A stretch of DNA of 8,547 nt from Alphaproteobacteria bacterium (GTDB lineage: Bacteria; Pseudomonadota; Alphaproteobacteria; Caulobacterales; Caulobacteraceae). The notes below the pieces were generated by a model. That model ran no database searches. It worked only from the letters and a program-made list of their open reading frames with translations, and was not told where the DNA came from. Positions 5,939 through 8,547 of the stretch are shown one piece after another (within the stretch, counting starts at the first letter, position 1; each line of letters begins with the position of its first letter). The translations under genes were made by a program, and so were the position numbers. The stretch spans positions 1 to 8,547 of the forward strand of contig JAHINZ010000207.1 in NCBI GenBank assembly GCA_018895795.1, written 5' to 3'.

Positions 5939-6961
5939 TTGAGCATCTCCGCCGCGATCCTCGGCTGCGCCGGGACCACCCTGTCGGCCGAGGAAGCCGC
6001 CTTTTTCCGGGACGTGAAGCCCTGGGGCTTCATCCTGTTCAAGCGCAATATCGCCGATCCGGAGCAGGTGCGCGCCCTGACCACGGCCTTGCGCGACACG
6101 GTCGGCCGGCCCGACGCGCCGATCCTGATCGATCAGGAGGGCGGCCGCGTCGCCCGCCTGCAGCCGCCGCACTGGAAAACCTATCCGCCCGGCCGCGCCT
6201 ATGGCGAGCTGGTGGCCAATGATCCTCTGGTCGCCCGGGAGATCACCCGCCTGGGCGCGCGTCTGATCGCCCATGACCTGCGAGCGATCGGGGTCAATGT
6301 CGACTGCGTGCCGGTGCTGGACGTGCCCGATCCGCTGGGCCACGAGATCATCGGCGACCGCGCCTATGGCGACACGCCCGAGCAGGTGGCCACCCTGGGC
6401 CGCGCCGCCGCCGAGGGCCTGCTGGCCGGGGGCGTGCTGCCGATCATCAAACATATTCCCGGCCATGGCCGGGCCCTGAGCGACAGCCATCTCGAACTGC
6501 CGGTGGTCAAGGCCAAGCTGGCCGAGCTGGACGCCCGCGACTTCGCGCCGTTCCGCGTGCTGTCCGACATGCCGATGGCGATGACCGCCCACGTCGTCTA
6601 CACGACCATCGACCGCAAGCACCCCGCCACCACATCGCGGAAGGTGATCAAGAAAATCATCCGCGAATCCCTCGGCTTCGATGGACTTCTGATGAGCGAC
6701 GACCTGTCGATGAAGGCCCTGTCCGGCGACTTCAGGCAGCGCGCCAAGGACAGCCTTTCGGCGGGCTGCGACGTGGTCCTGCATTGCAACGGCGACATGG
6801 GCGAGATGAAGGCCGTGCTGTCGGGCGTCGGCGGCCTGTCGCGCGAGGCCAAGCGCCGCGCGCAGGCGGTGATGAACCGCCTGGTCAAGGTGGTGGAACC
6901 GTTCGACGTCGCCGAGGCCCGCGCCCGGTTCGACGCCGCCTTTGAAGGCCGCTTTGCGTGA
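5939..6961 (+). CDS. nagZ: Beta-N-acetylhexosaminidase of peptidoglycan recycling (GH3)
   Basis: A cytoplasmic enzyme that removes N-acetylglucosamine from GlcNAc-anhydroMurNAc (muro)peptides during peptidoglycan recycling. Its products feed reuse and, in some bacteria, beta-lactamase induction. The 340 residues show the GH3 signatures: ILIDQEGGRVARL (62-74), GHEIIGDRAYG (134-144) with R141, KHIPGHG (171-177), the SDSH loop with the D182/H184 acid-base dyad, and LLMSDDLSMKA with nucleophile D254. No signal peptide or lipobox is present, so it is cytoplasmic. The start is TTG at 5939: the Shine-Dalgarno is well placed and the conserved domain begins within a few residues, so no later start is possible. 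It overlaps scpA by four bases (GTGA). Confidence 0.96.
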   Translation: MSISAAILGCAGTTLSAEEAAFFRDVKPWGFILFKRNIADPEQVRALTTALRDTVGRPDAPILIDQEGGRVARLQPPHWKTYPPGRAYGELVANDPLVAREITRLGARLIAHDLRAIGVNVDCVPVLDVPDPLGHEIIGDRAYGDTPEQVATLGRAAAEGLLAGGVLPIIKHIPGHGRALSDSHLELPVVKAKLAELDARDFAPFRVLSDMPMAMTAHVVYTTIDRKHPATTSRKVIKKIIRESLGFDGLLMSDDLSMKALSGDFRQRAKDSLSAGCDVVLHCNGDMGEMKAVLSGVGGLSREAKRRAQAVMNRLVKVVEPFDVAEARARFDAAFEGRFA

Positions 6962-7788
6962 CCACGGGCTTCCAGCCCACGCTTGATTTCGAGGCCGCTG
7001 ACGCGGCGGCGGAAGACGGCGCGGCGCTGGTCATCGACATCGAAGGCTATGAAGGCCCGCTGCACGTGTTGCTGGCCCTGGCGCGCAGCCAGAAGGTCGA
7101 TCTGCTGCAGCTGTCGATCACCAAGCTGGCCGAGCAATATCTGGCCTTCGTGCAACAGGCCCGGCGGGTGCGGTTCTCCCTGGCCGCCGACTATCTGGTG
7201 ATGGCCGCCTGGCTGGCCTATCTGAAGTCGCGCCTGCTGCTGCCCAAGCCCGATCGCGCCAAGGCCGAGGAGCCGCCGGCCGAGGAAATGGCCGCGCAGC
7301 TGGCCTTCCGCCTGGCCAAGCTGGACGTCATGCGCCAGGCCGTCGAGGCGCTGAAAGAGCGCCCGCTGCTCCAGCGCGACGTTTTCATGCGCGGCGATCC
7401 CGAGGCGGTGAAGATCGTCTCCTCCACCCGGCTCGAAGGCGATCTCTACAGCCTGATGAGCGCCTATATCGCCCAGCGCAAACGCGAGCACAGCCGCTAC
7501 TACGCGCCGCGTCCGCCCACGGCCTACCCGCTGGAAGACGCCCGCGATCGTCTGCGGTCGATGCTGCCGAAAATGGAGGACTGGACCACCCTGTCGGTCG
7601 TGGCCCCCATGGAGCGCTGGCTGGAGGGCGACGACGATGCGGGGCCGTCCCCGGCCTCCTACCTGGCCTCGACCCTGGCGGCGTCGCTGGAACTGGTCAA
7701 GGAGGGCGTTCTGGAAGCGCGCCAGCTGGACGCGTTCTCGGACGTCTATCTGCGCACCCGGGCCGAGCCGTTGGAGGCTGAGGCGTGA
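6958..7788 (+). CDS. scpA: Segregation and condensation protein A (kleisin)
   Basis: The kleisin subunit that, with ScpB, bridges the heads of SMC dimers and drives chromosome compaction and segregation. The 276 residues contain the N-terminal kleisin signature YEGPLHVLLALARSQKVDL (31-49), ISITKLAEQY-type helices (recognisable at 53-61), AADYLVMAAWLAYLKSRLLLP (76-96), and a C-terminal winged-helix segment (about 205-270) that would bind the SMC head. The start is GTG at 6958, overlapping the nagZ TGA by four bases, with AAGG about nine bases upstream, so translational coupling is likely. The first 25 residues are variable and acidic. It is followed by a 154-bp gap with a palindromic repeat before its partner scpB; the two are often adjacent or overlapping. 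Confidence 0.95.
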   Translation: MTTGFQPTLDFEAADAAAEDGAALVIDIEGYEGPLHVLLALARSQKVDLLQLSITKLAEQYLAFVQQARRVRFSLAADYLVMAAWLAYLKSRLLLPKPDRAKAEEPPAEEMAAQLAFRLAKLDVMRQAVEALKERPLLQRDVFMRGDPEAVKIVSSTRLEGDLYSLMSAYIAQRKREHSRYYAPRPPTAYPLEDARDRLRSMLPKMEDWTTLSVVAPMERWLEGDDDAGPSPASYLASTLAASLELVKEGVLEARQLDAFSDVYLRTRAEPLEAEA

Positions 7789-7815
7789 GGGGCATCTCCC
7801 AATTCAGCTTCTATT

Positions 7816-7922
7816 CTTGTCATCCCGGAAGCCTCGCAGAGGCTATCCGGGACCCAGGGGCCGGCGCAGTGTGGCTGCCCCTGGGTCCCGGCGCTCCGCT
7901 TCGCTGCGGCCGGGATGACAAG
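7816..7922. repeat. 107-bp branched palindromic repeat between scpA and scpB
   Basis: The outer ends, CTTGTCATCCCGG (7816-7828) and its complement (7910-7922), pair perfectly over 13 bp. Inside lie three sub-stems. AGCCTC/GAGGCT (7830-7844) has a 3-base loop. CCGGGACCCAGGGGC (7847-7861) pairs perfectly with 7877-7891 around a 15-base loop. A smaller CCGC/GCGG stem lies in 7892-7909. The RNA would fold as a cloverleaf-like structure. The GTCATCCCGG...CCGGGACCCAG form resembles dispersed repeats I know from alphaproteobacterial genomes. It has no coding content. It could block read-through into scpB or stabilise the upstream mRNA end. Confidence 0.88.
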
Positions 7923-7942
7923 ATTTGGGTTTGCTTGCCGCT

Positions 7943-8547
7943 ATGATCGACCCTCTCCTGACCGAGCGCTGCATCGAGGCCCTGCTGTTCGCCGCCGCCG
8001 AGCCGCTCAGCGACGTCGATCTGGCCAAGCGTCTGCCGCAGGGCGCCGACATCCAGGCCGGGATCGCGGCCTTGCGCGTCCGCTATGAGGGCAGGGGGAT
8101 CGAGCTGGTCTGCGTCGCCAATCGCTGGCGCTTCCAGACCGCGACGGATCTGGCCTTCCTGATGACGCAGGAGCGCGAGGAGCCGCGCCGTCTGTCCAAG
8201 GCCGCCCAGGAAACCCTGGCCATCATCGCCTATCACCAGCCCGTCACCCGGGCCGAGATCGAGGCGGTGCGCGGGGTCCAGGCCAGCCGGGGCACCCTCG
8301 ACGTGCTGCTGGAGCTGGGCCTGGTGCGCATGCGCGGCCGCCGCCGCTCGCCGGGCCGGCCCGTCACCTTCGGCACCACCGACGCCTTCCTCGAGCACTA
8401 TGGCCTGGCCACCCTGTCGGACCTGCCGGGCGTCACCGAGATGAAGGCCGCCGGCCTGCTGGAAATGAACCTGCCGCCGGGGTTCTCGGTGCCCGATCCT
8501 CTTGGACTGCGCCCCGGCGAGGACGAGGATCCGCTGGAGGACGGCGA
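7943..8547 (+). CDS. scpB: Segregation and condensation protein B, partial at its 3' end
   Basis: The winged-helix partner of ScpA. A ScpB dimer binds the kleisin and supports SMC loading and chromosome segregation. The first 201 residues are visible. The start IEALLFAAAEPLSDVDLA (11-28) forms the first winged helix, and RLSKAAQETLAIIAYHQPVT (83-102) with RAEIEAVRGV (103-112) forms the second, with the family hallmark AIIAYHQP. After that come LLELGLVRMRGRR, the GRPVTFGTTDAFLEHYGL segment (138-155) and an acidic tail that runs off the right edge. Family members are around 180-240 residues, so little is missing. The ATG at 7943 lacks a clear Shine-Dalgarno; an in-frame TTG at 7931 is an alternative. 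The gene starts only 20 bases after the palindromic repeat, which may separate its expression from scpA. Confidence 0.95.
   Translation, partial: MIDPLLTERCIEALLFAAAEPLSDVDLAKRLPQGADIQAGIAALRVRYEGRGIELVCVANRWRFQTATDLAFLMTQEREEPRRLSKAAQETLAIIAYHQPVTRAEIEAVRGVQASRGTLDVLLELGLVRMRGRRRSPGRPVTFGTTDAFLEHYGLATLSDLPGVTEMKAAGLLEMNLPPGFSVPDPLGLRPGEDEDPLEDG

Noticed and set aside
5282..6784. A 500-residue open frame on the minus strand across the SPOR gene and nagZ
   Set aside because: It is antisense to two well-supported genes, is dominated by Arg/Gly/Pro/Ala as expected from GC-rich third positions read backwards, and has no recognisable motif.

Overview
The window is high-GC alphaproteobacterial chromosome, most likely from the Caulobacterales (Caulobacter or a close relative). 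This rests on recognised protein families, the order erpA / dgt / SPOR protein / nagZ / scpA / scpB, strong GC bias at third codon positions, and palindromic intergenic repeats with a CCGGGRCCCAG core. No sequence search was run, so the taxon is an inference. Almost everything here is conserved core genome. I see no phage, insertion sequence, CRISPR array, toxin-antitoxin or defence system, and no tRNA or rRNA gene.

Region 1 (1-2840, minus strand): three genes read leftward. They are xth (exonuclease III), an unrecognised membrane-anchored proline-rich protein, and a CPA1-type Na+/H+ antiporter cut by the left edge. A perfect 13-bp palindrome made of two GANTC sites lies just upstream of the proline-rich gene, with a third GANTC 16 bp further away. 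GANTC is the CcrM methylation site in Caulobacterales.

Region 2 (2841-3403): a small three-helix membrane protein of unknown function is divergent from xth across only 36 bp. It converges on erpA, and a 147-bp long inverted repeat fills the space between the two.

Region 3 (3404-5010): erpA (iron-sulfur cluster carrier, minus) and dgt (dNTP triphosphohydrolase, plus) are divergent across 89 bp that contain a GC-rich hairpin.

Region 4 (5011-8547, plus strand): a SPOR-domain membrane protein, nagZ (peptidoglycan recycling), scpA and scpB (SMC condensin partners) form a probable operon. Its features are a Shine-Dalgarno overlapping the SPOR stop codon, a TTG start for nagZ, a 4-bp GTGA overlap from nagZ to scpA, and a 107-bp branched palindrome separating scpA from scpB. 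argS, which I recall lying between dgt and the SPOR gene in many alphaproteobacteria, is absent here. scpB is cut by the right edge.

The cluster mixes cell-envelope functions (SPOR, NagZ), chromosome segregation (ScpAB), nucleotide-pool control (Dgt), DNA repair (Xth) and Fe-S supply (ErpA). The less-described parts are the two unrecognised membrane proteins, the GANTC palindrome and the two palindromic repeats.
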